DNA of 64,000 bases from Elymus sibiricus (lineage: Eukaryota > Streptophyta > Magnoliopsida > Poales > Poaceae): the NCBI GenBank assembly GCA_039707655.1, contig CM077665.1, positions 294,752,205-294,816,204 of the forward strand, read 5' to 3'. Under the pieces are notes generated by a model. It did not search any database. It was given only the letters and a program-made list of their open reading frames with translations, and had not been told where the DNA came from. This document shows, in pieces, positions 10,405-20,991 of this stretch (its first letter is position 1; each line of letters opens with the position of its first letter). A program made the position numbers and the translations under genes.

Positions 10405-12912
10405 CGCGTCAACCCCGAAGAGACAAAGGAAATACAAAGGCAAATCCAAAACCTCCTAGATAAAGGGCATGTACGTGAGAGTTTGAGTCCTTGTGCGGTT
10501 CCGCTGATACTAGTGCCTAAGCAAGATGGTAGTATGCGCATGTGTTCCGATTGCCGTCCTATCAATGCTATCACCATTCGATACCGTCATCCAATTCCTC
10601 GCATAGATGATATGCTAGATGAACTTAGTGGTGCCACTATATTTTCTAAGATTGACTTAAAAAGTGGTTACTACCAAATTCGCATACAAGACGGTGACGA
10701 GTGGAAAACCACATTCAAGACTAAATTTGGTCTCTATGAATGGTTGGTTATGCCCATGGGCTTATCCGAAGCACCGGGTACTTTCATGCGTGTTATGCAC
10801 TATGTTTTACGACCCCTCATAGGATATTGTGTTGTGGTCTATTTTGATGATATTCTTGTCTTTAGCATGTCTCTTGAGGAGCATGCTACCCATGTTCGTG
10901 ATGTGTTGCAAATCCTTAGGAAAGAACAACTCTATGCTAACATGGAGAAATGCACCTTTGGTGTTGAGAAGGTAGTCTTCCTAGGTTTTGTAGTATCTTC
11001 TAAGGGCGTTCATGTAGATGAAACTAAGATTGATGCTATTAAAACTTGTCCCACACCAACGAATTTGCAACAAGTGCATGGCTTCCTAGGACTAGCCGCT
11101 TTCTATCGCCGTTTTGTCAAAGACTTTAGCACTATTGCATCTCCTCTACATGCTTTGAGAAAGAAGAATGCACCATTCATTTGGGGTCCTACACAAGACA
11201 CCGCTTTCCATGAACTTCAAAATTTGCTCACTCATGCAGCATTGCTTGCTTTGCCCAACTTTGATAAAACATTTGAAGTGCATCGTGATGCTAGTGGTAA
11301 TGGGATAGGTGGTGTGCTTATGCAAGAGAAGTGTCCTATCATGTACTTTAGCGAGAAACTATCCGGCGCCCAACTTAACTACCCCATCTATGACAAAGAA
11401 TTGTATTCTTTGGTGAGAGTTTTACATGTGTGGGAACATTACTTGCGATCCCATGAGTTTGTTATCCATACCGACCATGAAACGCTCAAGTACTTAAAGG
11501 GTCAAACCAAGTTGAACAAACGGCATGCTAAATGGAGTGAATTTATTGTGTCCTTCGCTTATGTCATCAAATACATTAAGGGTAAGGAAAACGTTGTGGC
11601 GGATGCCCTTTCCCGCAAATGCATGCTGGTTACTCCACTTGAATTGAATGTTGTTGGTTTTGAGGACATCAAAGACTTGTATGAGCATGACGCTTATTTT
11701 GCTAATCCTTACGCTATGTGCCAAGTGAAAACTTGTTGGGAGAACTATTATATGAAAGATGGCTATCTTATGTGCGCTAACAAACTGTGTATACCCGAGT
11801 CTTCTCTTCGTTTGTTGCTTTTGCAAGAGGCTCACGGTGGAGGACTTATGGGCCACTTTGGACGAGACAAGACGTATGCCGCACTATCCAACAAGTACTT
11901 TTGGCCCAAGATGTTTCGTGATGTTGCACGCTTCACCAACCGATGTTCTACATTCCACAAAGCTAAGTCCAAAGCTCAATCCCACGGTCTTTATATGGCT
12001 CTTCCTATACCTTTCCAACCATGGGAAGACATTAGTATGGATTTTGTGCTTGGTTTGCCACGAACTAAAAATGGACATGATTCCGTTTTTGTCGTTGTGG
12101 ACCACTTTTCCAAGATGGCTCATTTCATTCCATGTCACAAGATAGACGATGCTTCACATATTTCCAATCTCTTTTGTAGGGACATCTTGCAACTACATGG
12201 AGGCCCCAAGACCATTGTCTCGGATCGCGACATCAAGTTCTTGAGCTACTTTTGGAATACCCTATGCGCCAAGCTCGGAATCAAGCTTCTATTCTCTTCG
12301 GCATATCACCCTCAAACCGATGGACAAACGGAGGTGATGAACCGGACGCTTTCTAACCTACTTCGCGTGTTGATCAAGAAGAACATCAAGGAATGGGAAG
12401 ATTGCCTCCCCATCGCCGAGTACGCCTACAATCGCGCAAGTCACTCCACAACCGGCAAGTCTCCGTTCGAAGTGGTCTACGGCTTCAATCATTTGTACCC
12501 ATTGGACATCCTACCTCTACCACTCCACAAGCGCGTCAACATGGATGCAAGTGCAAGGGCAAGCTACATCAAGAGGATGCATGAAGATACAAGGTGCACG
12601 ATTGAACGTCAAGTGGAACGCGTCACCCACAAGCGCAACCTCAACAAGCACCCCATGGTGTTCAAGCCCGTTGATCTTGTGTGGTTACACCTTCACAAGG
12701 ACCGCTTCCCCAACGAACGCAAGTCGAAGCTACTTCCTCGATCCAGCGGCCCCTTCAAGGTGTTGGCATGCTACAATAACAATGCCTACAAGATCGACAA
12801 ACCACGCGACAAGTACAATGTGAGTGACACCTTCAATGTCACGGATCTATCCCCTTTTCATGGTGATGAAGATCTTGATCCGAGGAAGGATCTTCCCCAA
12901 GGGGGGAGATGA
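10405..12912 (+). pseudogene. Element E RT-RNase H-integrase
   Basis: This frame is open from behind the TAA to 12912; the first Met is at 10483. RT shows [23 protein letters not shown] and catalytic VYFDDIL (near 10845). RNase H shows [26 protein letters not shown] and VADALSRK. Integrase shows a zinc region with H...H but RCSTFHKAK, where the second Cys of the C-x2-C pair is Phe, then D, D35E motifs ([25 protein letters not shown]). A GPFKV motif and a DLSPFHG tail end the protein. Without the upstream Tyr/other-to-stop change at 10402 it would be a single long polyprotein; the Cys-to-Phe change is a second likely lesion. Confidence 0.85.
12898..12909 (+). other. Element E polypurine tract
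   Basis: CAAGGGGGGAGA directly precedes the TGACGCGG start of the 3' LTR. Pol overlaps it and ends three bases into the LTR. Confidence 0.75.
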
Positions 12913-13900
12913 CGCGGAGCATCCCACAATCATCCCCATGAAGACTACACCATCAGGCCAACCCCCAAGTGGCCCTATGACAAGAGCATGTGCATGCGAC
13001 ATTGGAGCTAAGGTGAACTCACTCCTCTTCGAGTATGACTTCGATGGCAAAGGAACTAGGATGCTACCTCACAATGAAACCCTGTGTATCCTCGGGTATG
13101 AGGAAGACGGCCACGAAGGACCAAGGAAGCATCCCCAAGACCAAGGCCGAGGAGGAGAAGGAGCTAGCACCAAGGGCAAGTCTCTGGACAGCCCGGAACT
13201 TCTGGCCTGCACGAAACTTCCGGCCTGCCCGGAACTTCCGGCCCAACGGCGATCCAGGGCAAAATCCAGAGGTGCAAACTCTCTGGATAGCCCGGAACCA
13301 GCCCGGACCTTCGCCCGGAACCTCCGGGTCCCAGAACTTCCGGCCGACCCGGAACTTTCGGTCCCTCCTCAGGCCAGCCCACAAAGCCTGCGCCAACACT
13401 CGGAAAAGCCCAGACCCCGCGCCCGGAACCAGCCCGGAACTTCCGACCTTCGCATAACGTCTGCACTCGGGCCCGAGGCCCATGTACCTCTCCCACTTAC
13501 CCCTTCATCCCTACGACTATATATACTCTTCTTCCACCTCGAATTAGGGTTAGCTTATGTTTAGCAAAGATCATTGTTGAGCATAGCTCCATTACTTCCT
13601 TGTCCCATGGAGATTAACCTCCATCGAGAGAAGATCCAAGTGATGCCAAGGACCCTCTAAGGGAAGATCGCAAGGGATTCAAGACCTCCTCCTTTGGAGC
13701 GAGGAGTCTATTGTTACGTGTATCCTTTTGTTGATCGCGGATCTTGTACTCGTGTACTCGTGTGTTTCTAGTGGATGTGTGATCGAAGGTTCTCCTTGAG
13801 TGTTTGTTTTCCTCTCGTGTTTCTCTCGTGTTCTTCATGTTCCTCGTGAGATCCCCTCCAATTCGTGAAAGATCGACGCACACAGGCGTGCCCCGTATCA
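12910..13900 (+). repeat. Element E 3' LTR
   Basis: 991 bp, TGACGC...GTATCA, so TGA/TCA inverted ends. It begins right behind the polypurine tract and ends where minus-strand integrase sequence of element C resumes. A TATATATA promoter element is near 13518. The U3 carries a cluster of CCGGAACTTCCGG-type palindromes (13190-13450). An ORF at 12824-13564 crosses the boundary in another frame; its start resembles the C-terminal extensions seen in some chromoviruses (PMTRACA), but coding is uncertain. Confidence 0.8.
13190..13450 (+). repeat. CCGGAACTTCCGG palindrome cluster in U3
   Basis: CCCGGAACTTCYGGCC and variants recur about nine times at irregular spacing, upstream of the TATA box. Each full copy is a near-perfect palindrome. 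Placement in U3 fits a promoter-side repeat; no function can be read from sequence. Confidence 0.7.
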
Positions 13901-14776
13901 CCCTTGATCCAATGTGGGACCCACACATGCTTCCGTGAATCTCTGCCAACAGCTTCAGTCCATCTTCCCGGCAAATGCACCTCAATTTCACACCGTTTGG
14001 CCTTTTTCTTTATAGTGTGTCATTAACAAACTGGTACATACTTGACTGATGGGCTACTTTTTCGGCTTCTTCTTGCTCTTCGGGAAGTTCTCCTGTTTGA
14101 CGGAAGTGGACTATATGTTGTGCCCAGGTTGTAGCATGTGGCTCGACAACGAGGACTAAAGGCGTCTCCTCGTTCGTGGGGGCGCTTACCTCGACTGCAA
14201 GAACCCGTGGTTCTGCAGGAGGGAGCTGCTCACCAACCAAAACGAGACCGTCCCCGGCAGCCTCTCTACCAGCGGCTTCAGGAAGCTCTGCCGGGAAATG
14301 CTTGCCGGAGTTCAGCTTTCTCCTTTTTCTGGTCATCGTTGACAGGGATACTGATGGCTGAGTGAGATGGAGGACAAAAGTTCCTGGTTCCACATGAAGT
14401 TTCTGTGCTACGCACTTTGATAGATGATCAGGGATGTTGTTTTCTGCTCGTGGTACATGCTCTGCTTGCAATCCATCAAAGTGCTTCTCCAACATTCTCA
14501 CCTCTTCCACGTATGCTTCCATCAATGGACTCTGATACTCTTTGTTGACTTGCTTCACCACAAGTTGAGAGTCCCCTCGAATGATCAGTTTCTTGATTCC
14601 CAGCTCCACCGCGATTCTGAGTCCGGCAAGGAGCCCCTCATACTCAGGAGTGTTGTTGGTGGCCTCCTCCCGGGAAAGTGCATTTGAACCACATATTTGA
14701 GATGCTCTCTAGTGGGGGCGACGACGAGCACGCCTGCTCCAGCGCCCTGAAGCAAGAAAGCACCATCAAAATACAT
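13901..14776 (-). pseudogene. Element C second RNase H and integrase start
   Basis: The minus strand reads YFDGAFLLQGAGAG near 14770, then after a frameshift near 14680 LGIKKLIIRGDSQLVVKQVN and HVPRAENNIPDHLSK, the marks of an archaeal-type RNase H. A low-complexity linker follows. A TAA at 14010-14012 interrupts the frame just before integrase zinc-region sequence (LRCICREDGLKLLAEIHGS, then GSHIGSR), which stops abruptly at 13901 where the LTR of E begins. The remainder of integrase lies beyond the left edge of the window. Confidence 0.75.
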
Positions 14777-15780
14777 GATCCATTCCTTAGGCGCTTCCTA
14801 CCGGGGAGAATTGTCTCTAGAACCTCTTCGTCTGGCGTGAGCGTCCATTCTGCAATGAACTCCGCCAACGCCCTGCTCTGAATTGTGGAATTGCTCTCAT
14901 ACTTCACACCAAAACTTGACAGCTCTAGCGCCCACTCAACTATCCTGCCAGTGGCTTCGGGGTTCCTTAGTATGCGCTGTAGCGGAAAGCGGGTGACAAC
15001 TGTGATCTCGTGGCCTTGGAAGTAGTGGCGCAGTTTCCTCGAGGACATGACAAGGCCGAAGATCAACTTTTGCACTCCAGAGTACCTTGACCTAGCCCCT
15101 TGTAACAAGGAGGTGACAAAGTACACTGGTCGTTGCACCACTTTCTTCTTTGCCACTTCCTTGAAACTGGCTTCGTTTGCTTGCTTAGGTTCCCCTTGAT
15201 TTGTATCAGGTCCTGCTGCAAATGCTTCGGTTCCTCCCCTGGCGAAATCATTCGCGGCAGCTACATCTTCATCCACTTCTCGCTGCGCCACCAGCGCTGC
15301 ACTAATCACTTGATTTGTTGCCGCCAAGTATAGCAACAACGATTCTTGTGGTTTAGGCGCGACCAAGGTCGGAGCGGAGGAAAGGTAAGCTTTCAGATCG
15401 TGTAGCGCTGCTTCTGCTTCCGGGGTCCACTTCATCGGGTGAGCATTTTTCAATATCTTGAAAAATGGCAAGGCGCGTTCAGCGGATTTGGAGATGAACC
15501 TACTCAACGCGGCAATGCACCCGGCCAAGCGTCCTACGTCCTTGACAGACTTGGGCGCTTGTATCTGCTCAATTGCTTTGATCTTGTCAGGATTGGCTTC
15601 TATTCCTCGATGAGATACAAAGAAACCAAGCAGCTTGCCGGATGGGACGCCAAACACACACTTCTCAGGGTTGAGCTTCAAATTGATCTTGTGCAAGTAC
15701 ATAAAAGTTTCTTCCAAGTCTTGTATGAGGGTTGCTTCATCTTTGGTTTTAACTACTATGTCATCCATGTAAGCTTCCAC
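14644..15780 (-). pseudogene. Element C RT palm (C-terminal) and first RNase H
   Basis: The frame starts in the RT active site (EAYMDDIVVKT, with the YMDD catalytic box) and runs through the thumb (PEKCVFGVPSGKLLGF, RLAGCIAALSRF) into RNase H (LLLYLAATNQVISAALV, RKLRHYFQGHEI). Between them a ~40-residue acidic insertion (15150-15280) is unusual for the family. It is separated from the RT N-terminal part by a frameshift near 15790. Confidence 0.8.
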
Positions 15781-16199
15781 GTTCTGTGCAACTGAGGTTC
15801 AAATCCAATCTGTACGACTCTTGCAAAGGTAGAACCAGCTCTCGTTAACCCAAAGGGCATATGTACAAAGCAGTACGTGCCACACGGAGTAATGAACGCG
15901 GTCTTTTCCTCGTCTTCCTTGGCCATGAATATCTGGTGGTATCCAGAGTATGCGTCCAAGAAGGAAAGCAAGTCACACCCGGAAGTGGAATCAACAATCT
16001 GGTAGATGCGCGGAAAGGGAAAAGGGTCCTTCGGGCATGCCTTATTCAGGTCAGTGAGATCAATGCAGAGCCTCCATTTCCCATTCGAATTGCGCACCAC
16101 TACTGGGTTGGCTAACCAAGTTGGATGCAGCACTCCTCTGATCAAACCAGCTGCTTTGAGTTTCTTAATTTCTTTGGTGATGAACTGCTGCCGCTCCAA
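15756..16199 (-). pseudogene. Element C RT N-terminal part
   Basis: Fingers and palm motifs are seen: WLANPVVVRNSNGKWR, CIDLTDLNKACPKDPFP, LDAYSGYHQI and MPFGLTRAGSTF. The frame ends at a frameshift just before the YMDD box. Upstream (16200-16352) is the protease-RT linker in the same direction. Confidence 0.8.
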
Positions 16200-16352
16200 G
16201 GCTTGCTTCCTGACTTTTTGCTTGACGGGCCTGGCATGAGGGCAGACAGCTAGGTGGTGTTCAATTACCTCCCTGGGAACACCGGGGATGTCAGATGGTT
16301 GCCAAGCAAATACATCGACATTCGCCCGCAGGAAGGCAACGAGCGCGCTTTC

Positions 16353-16889
16353 CTATTTTTCATTAAGGGTGGCACTGATGGTGAACGTACCATCAGCGCC
16401 CTCCTGCCCTGCTGGGATCTTCTTCGTCGCAAGACTGGTAACCTTGGATCTTTTGCCAGTGGAACTCTCCGGCGGCTCAACAACGGGTGCAGCGCACTCC
16501 AAAGAGGCGCGCTTCCCGGAGTCCATGCCGATGTCCCTGCTAGACTTCTTCCTCTCCTTTGATTCCTTGGCGGGAGCTGGGGTTTCTGCGACCTCTGCTG
16601 CTACCGCATCTCGATACATCTTGTCCACGCATATAACTGCATCTTTCTTGTCAGATGGGATGGAGATGATTCCAATGGGCCCTGGCATCTTCAAAGTGTT
16701 GTAAGCATAGTGGGATGCTACCATGAATTTCGCCAGAGCTGGGCGACCAAGGATTCCATTGTAAGGTAGAGGGAGTTCGACCACATCAAACACCACCTTC
16801 TCAGTCCGGTAGTTCAACTCCTCGCCAAACATCACAGGCAAAGTGATCTTTCCCTTGGGTCGGCTCCTGCCGGGGTTGATTCCTTGGAA
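16353..16889 (-). pseudogene. Element C protease, C-terminal half
   Basis: The minus strand shows LPYNGILGRPALAKF and YNTLKMPGPIGI, the flap/C-terminal motifs of a Tat protease, followed by a Ser/Lys/Glu-rich linker. The N-terminal half with the active site is at 26477-26560, on the other side of element D. Confidence 0.8.
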
Positions 16890-16894
16890 CGTAC
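16890..16894. other. Target-site duplication of D, left
   Basis: CGTAC immediately before the TGTAGGACC end of the left LTR; the same five bases follow the right LTR at 26444-26448. Confidence 0.95.
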
Positions 16895-18390
16895 TGTAGG
16901 ACCGAAAGTATGTCTAGAGGGGGGGTGATAGACTACTTGACCAAATAAAAGTTTTGCCTTTTCCCAAATTTTAGAGTTGGTAGTTTTAGCATTTCATGGC
17001 AAGTCAAGTACACCCTACACATGCAAGTCTAAGAGTATAGCAGCGGAAAGTAACAACAAGCATGAGTAGAAAGGATACGGTAGGAAGATCAAACGCAATT
17101 GTAGACACGATGATTTTTCCCGTGGTTCCGATAGGTGGTGCTATCGTACATCCACGTTTATGGAGTCTTCAACCCACGGAGGGTAACGGTCGCGAGAGTC
17201 CATGGAGGGCTCCACCCATAAGGGTCCACGAAGTAGCAACCTTGACTATTCCATAACGGCTTCCGTCCACGAAGGACTAGCCTCACTATGGGTAGATCTT
17301 CACGAAGTAGGCGATCTCCTTGCCCTTACAAACTTCTTGGATCACTCCACAACACGAAGTAGGAGGCTCCCAAGCGACACCTAACCAATCTAGGAGGCAC
17401 CACCCCCCAAAAGGTAATAGGCTCGGTAATGACGATGAACTCCTTGCTCTTGTGCTTCAAGATGATATTCTCCTCAACACACAATCACTCTCTCACAGAT
17501 TTGGCTTGGTGGAAGAGATGGGATTTGTGGAAAGCAACTTGGGGAGGCTAGAAATCAAGATCCATATGGTTGGAGTGGAAAATCTTGACCTCAACACAAG
17601 GGTAGGTGGTTCTCTCTCAGAAACCTGGATGGGGCAAGTATGGAATAGTTCTGAGTCCTTCACTTTCGAGTAGGTGGTGGTGAAGGGGTATATATAGGCA
17701 TCCCCAAAAATCCAACCGTTACACACAAAATGACCAACTCGGTGACACCGATGTGTTAATCTCGGTGGTACCGAAGTGACCAAAAAGTGGCAACTTTTGA
17801 ATCTCGGTGAGACCGATATAGGAAACTCGGTTGCACCGATAAGGTGACCAACGGTCAGATCCCCAATCTCGGTGACGCCGATCCAACAATCTCGGTGGTA
17901 CCGATATTGTGAATTTGCGTAACAGAAAGTTGGCAACCTAAACTCGGTTGCACCGAAGTGGCTAGGGTTTGGCTGAGTCTGTCTGTGGTTGAGAATCGGT
18001 GGCACCGGGATGGAAATGTTGATTGCACCGATGTTGAGTATATGGCTATGGACAGACTTCGGTGGAAGAGTTTGTGGGTGTTTTTGGTGATTATCACTTG
18101 TGCACGTATGAGCATTTTGTTCACCAACAAAACCTTACCCCCTTTTAATAGTATTGGCTTTCCTATGGACTCAAAGTGATTTCTCACAAATGTAAAGTGT
18201 AGAGTCCTCTTGCTTGAAGCTTTGCCAACCTATTTCCTTGCATCTTGGGGTATTTCCACAATCTTCACAATCCTTTTGCCATCCCTATCATTGAATTTTT
18301 CATGAAATATACTTAGTGGAAAACATTAGTTCAATGAGTTATATGTTGTTATAAATTACCAAAACCACCAAGGGAGCAAATGTGCTTTCA
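16895..18390 (-). repeat. Element D 3' LTR
   Basis: TGTAGGACC...GTGCTTTCA on the plus strand. TATATATA at 17689-17696 is the minus-strand promoter box. A cluster of about eight TCGGTnnnACCGA quasi-palindromes lies at 17737-18035. It differs from the other LTR by scattered substitutions and by lacking ~20 bp near 25978. Confidence 0.9.
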
Positions 18391-18867
18391 ATCTCCCCCT
18401 TTTTGGTAATTGATGACAACATATAGATCAAAGCTTCGACAAAGATATAATCAATGAATATAATCGTCGCTTTGAGAAGTATGTGATAAGCAAGAGCTCC
18501 CCCTAAATTTGTGCATTATTTTAAATTTGCGTTTGAATGCAAATGCACAATCGATTAGGTACATGGGGCACTTCTTCCATGTCACATACATCTTGGTGGT
18601 GTGCGATAATAATAAGAGTGAACAACATAGCACAACACAACCAGACAAAGATAATGATCATCTCAAAAGCATTAAGATGATAGGAAATAGTAGCACAACA
18701 CACATAAAGTGTATGATCAAAACACAAAGCGTAGCCAAAAGTAAATGAACCATGTGTGCTTTTGAAAAAGTAATAAAAACCAAATGCTCTCTCACTCGAA
18801 GCCTAAAGATCTATATACACTTCTCCCCCTTTGGCAACAAGTTACCAAAAAGTTCAAAGGCATATGT
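18391..18867 (-). other. Element D 3' untranslated region with polypurine tracts
   Basis: There is no gene here. On the minus strand purine tracts occur at 18404-18391 (AAAAAGGGGGAGAT, adjoining the LTR), near 18504-18497 (AGGGGGAG) and near 18830-18821 (AAAGGGGGAGAA). The one next to the LTR is the presumed plus-strand primer; the others look like repeated copies. The rest is AT-rich. Confidence 0.7.
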
Positions 18868-20991
18868 CTAAGCGTTCTTGGGCTGATCTCCTCCGGTTGT
18901 TGATGAAGGAGTCGAGAGAACAGCGTCGGCGAAGATCTCTGCAGATGTCGTGGATGGAGTTGGTGTGGCAACAGGAGGAACTGAAGCTGATGGAGCAGGA
19001 GCTGAGGTGACAGTAGCAGGAGCTGATGAAGAGGGCCTCAAGTCTAGAGCTGGCACAGTGGCTGATCTGGCCTGAGTAGTAAACTGTGTGCCAGTCCTGA
19101 GAGGTGATCCATCCTCATCATCATCATCATCTGAAGAAGTCTGAGGAAGAGGCACTGAGTCAACTTCCTTCTTGAGCTCATTGACTGTCTTAGTCAGCCC
19201 ATCCACCTTATCATTAAGGGTCTTGATCCTGTTCTCGAAGATCCTCACAAGACTATTCTGGTTGTCCAGAATCCCCTTAATGTCCTTCTGCATGCCCTGT
19301 ACTGATGAGATCAAAAGATCCATTAGCTCGTTCCTGGATCTAGGGACTTGAGCACTAGTGGCTCTAGCTGCCTCTGCCTCTGCCTGAGCTGCAGCAGATG
19401 TGGGATGTTCTGGGTTCATATCCACGACGTTGTCCTCGAGATCTGGCTGTAGGGGCAAGTGGGTACGGTCTGGAGCAAATATGTGCTTCTCCAACTTAGA
19501 TTTGATGAGCATCTGGATGTAGGATGCATAGCAGCAAGAGCGCTTCTGATCAGCAGCAACCCTCTTAACTGTCTCAACAATTAATTCCATGACTCTAATC
19601 CTGGTGTGTCTGTCAAGATGAATCGGCATGTTGATGGAGTAGCCTCGGATCATCTTGTCATCTCCTGACTTGGGAATTAAGGTATGCCTCAGAATGGTGT
19701 TCATGGTGCGGAGGCCAGCCTGAAGAAAGTAAATAGATCATAGCCTGTGAGACTTCACGTTAGCAGCAGGGATCTCTTTATACATGTTAGCCATAGCATT
19801 GTGGCTCTCCTTGGATTCTGAGTAGACATCCAAATCTCCATCCTGAACTTCCGGAACTCCTAAGATGGCAGCCCACTCCTCAACAGTGGACTCATATCTA
19901 GCACCTTCAGTCATCCATACAATTCTACCATCTCCATAGAAATGTGCAGTGGAGTAGAATTGCATGATCATCTCATCATTCCAAGCAGTGAACTCTCTGC
20001 CAACAAACTCATCCAAACCAATGCAGTGGAAATTGTCTTGGACACTTGGAAAATTGTCTTCATTCTCCTTGATGAATTTCCAGTCCACATACCTCATATC
20101 ACTCACAGCTGGACTTTTGTCAAAAAGCACAGTCTCATAGAAATCCTGTTGCTCCTTGGTGTAAAATCTGTAGTCCACGGGTGTCTTTCTCCTTTGGGCA
20201 TATGGATCAGCAGCTCTCCAAGCCCTCAAACCAGAATCCTTCCTCTTCTTCATATCCTCAGCAAGTGGGTAGCTAGTATTATGTACTGGAAGGTGTGGCC
20301 TAAGCTTCATCAAGGCAGACATAGCATCCTCATCCTCAACTCTAGAGGCAGTCCCTTTGTTCTTCTCAGATGTTGGAATTTGCCTGGAAGTCCTCTTGGG
20401 CTTTTCAGCAGCAGCCTTCTTGGGGAGAGACTTGGTGCTCTTGGAAGTGCCAGTCTTTGGCATAGCATCAGACATAAGCTTCTTTTTCTTCTTGGGAGGG
20501 GCCTTCTCAACATGTTCTTCCTCCTCCTCAGTAGCAGCAGCCTCCTCAGGATTCTCAAACATGGAGGTCTGCCTGCCAGTGACATAGACTATCCTCTTCC
20601 TGGCTCTCTTCTTCTCCCCTGCCTTTTTAGGCATAGATTTCTTTGGGGGGGACTCAAGGTGAAGAGCCATTTTTGCCCTAGCACCCTCAGGTGCTCTCAT
20701 AGCCTCAGAGCTAGCATACTCTTTCCTGATAGCTCTCCTTGAAGAGGTAGCTTCATTTGCAGCTTTCTTGGCAGCCTTCTCTCGCTTCTTAGCAAGAACC
20801 TCCTCTGGAACGAAGTCTGAATCCTCCTCATCTGAATTCAGCTTCTTCCTAGCCCTTGTAGCAGCCTTGGGCAACCCATGGGAACTGGGAGTGCCTGGAT
20901 CTGAAGATGAACTAGACTCAAGACTAGTGCCAGAATCCAATTCAACACTCTGCTCTCTGAAGTTGTTCTCACTGTCCTCAGCACTTGACAT
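18868..20991 (-). pseudogene. Element D accessory ORF, one in-frame stop
   Basis: From ATG 20991 the frame runs ~707 codons to 18868 with a single TGA at 19740-19738; downstream sequence stays in frame (next Met at 19704), so this is one gene with a nonsense codon. Residues ~1-230 are Ser/Lys/Glu-rich with Lys clusters resembling nuclear targeting (PPKKKKK). The middle (~260-410) has a conserved-looking globular part with DYRFYTKEQQDFYET, DEFVGREFTAWNDEMI and WAAILGVPE, resembling plant transposon-associated proteins of unknown function. Residues ~520-590 are predicted coiled coil (NRIKTLNDKVDGLTKTVNELKKEVD). The tail is Pro/Ser/Thr/Ala-rich. It replaces pol in position. Function is not known. 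Confidence 0.65.

Larger units (their letters stand above)
7838..13900 (+). mobile_element. Element E: Ty3/gypsy retrotransposon, 5' end missing
   Basis: A plus-strand gag-protease-RT-RNase H-integrase order is followed by polypurine tract AAGGGGGGAGA and a 3' LTR (12910-13900). The left part is cut by array A. Domain order and a GPF motif after integrase (GPFKV, near codon 760 of the 10483 frame) indicate a chromovirus-like Ty3/gypsy, perhaps CRM- or Reina-like. At its right edge E interrupts the integrase of element C; expected 5-bp target duplicate CCCTT is at 13901-13905, its partner outside the window. Confidence 0.85.

Noticed and set aside
16200..16352. Separate small gene between C protease and RT
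   Set aside because: It is the protease-RT linker of one polyprotein, without its own start or domain.
20310..20742. Plus-strand ORFs opposite the D accessory gene
   Set aside because: Mirror frames of a Lys/Ser-rich coding region without domains; the minus frame has the conserved structure.
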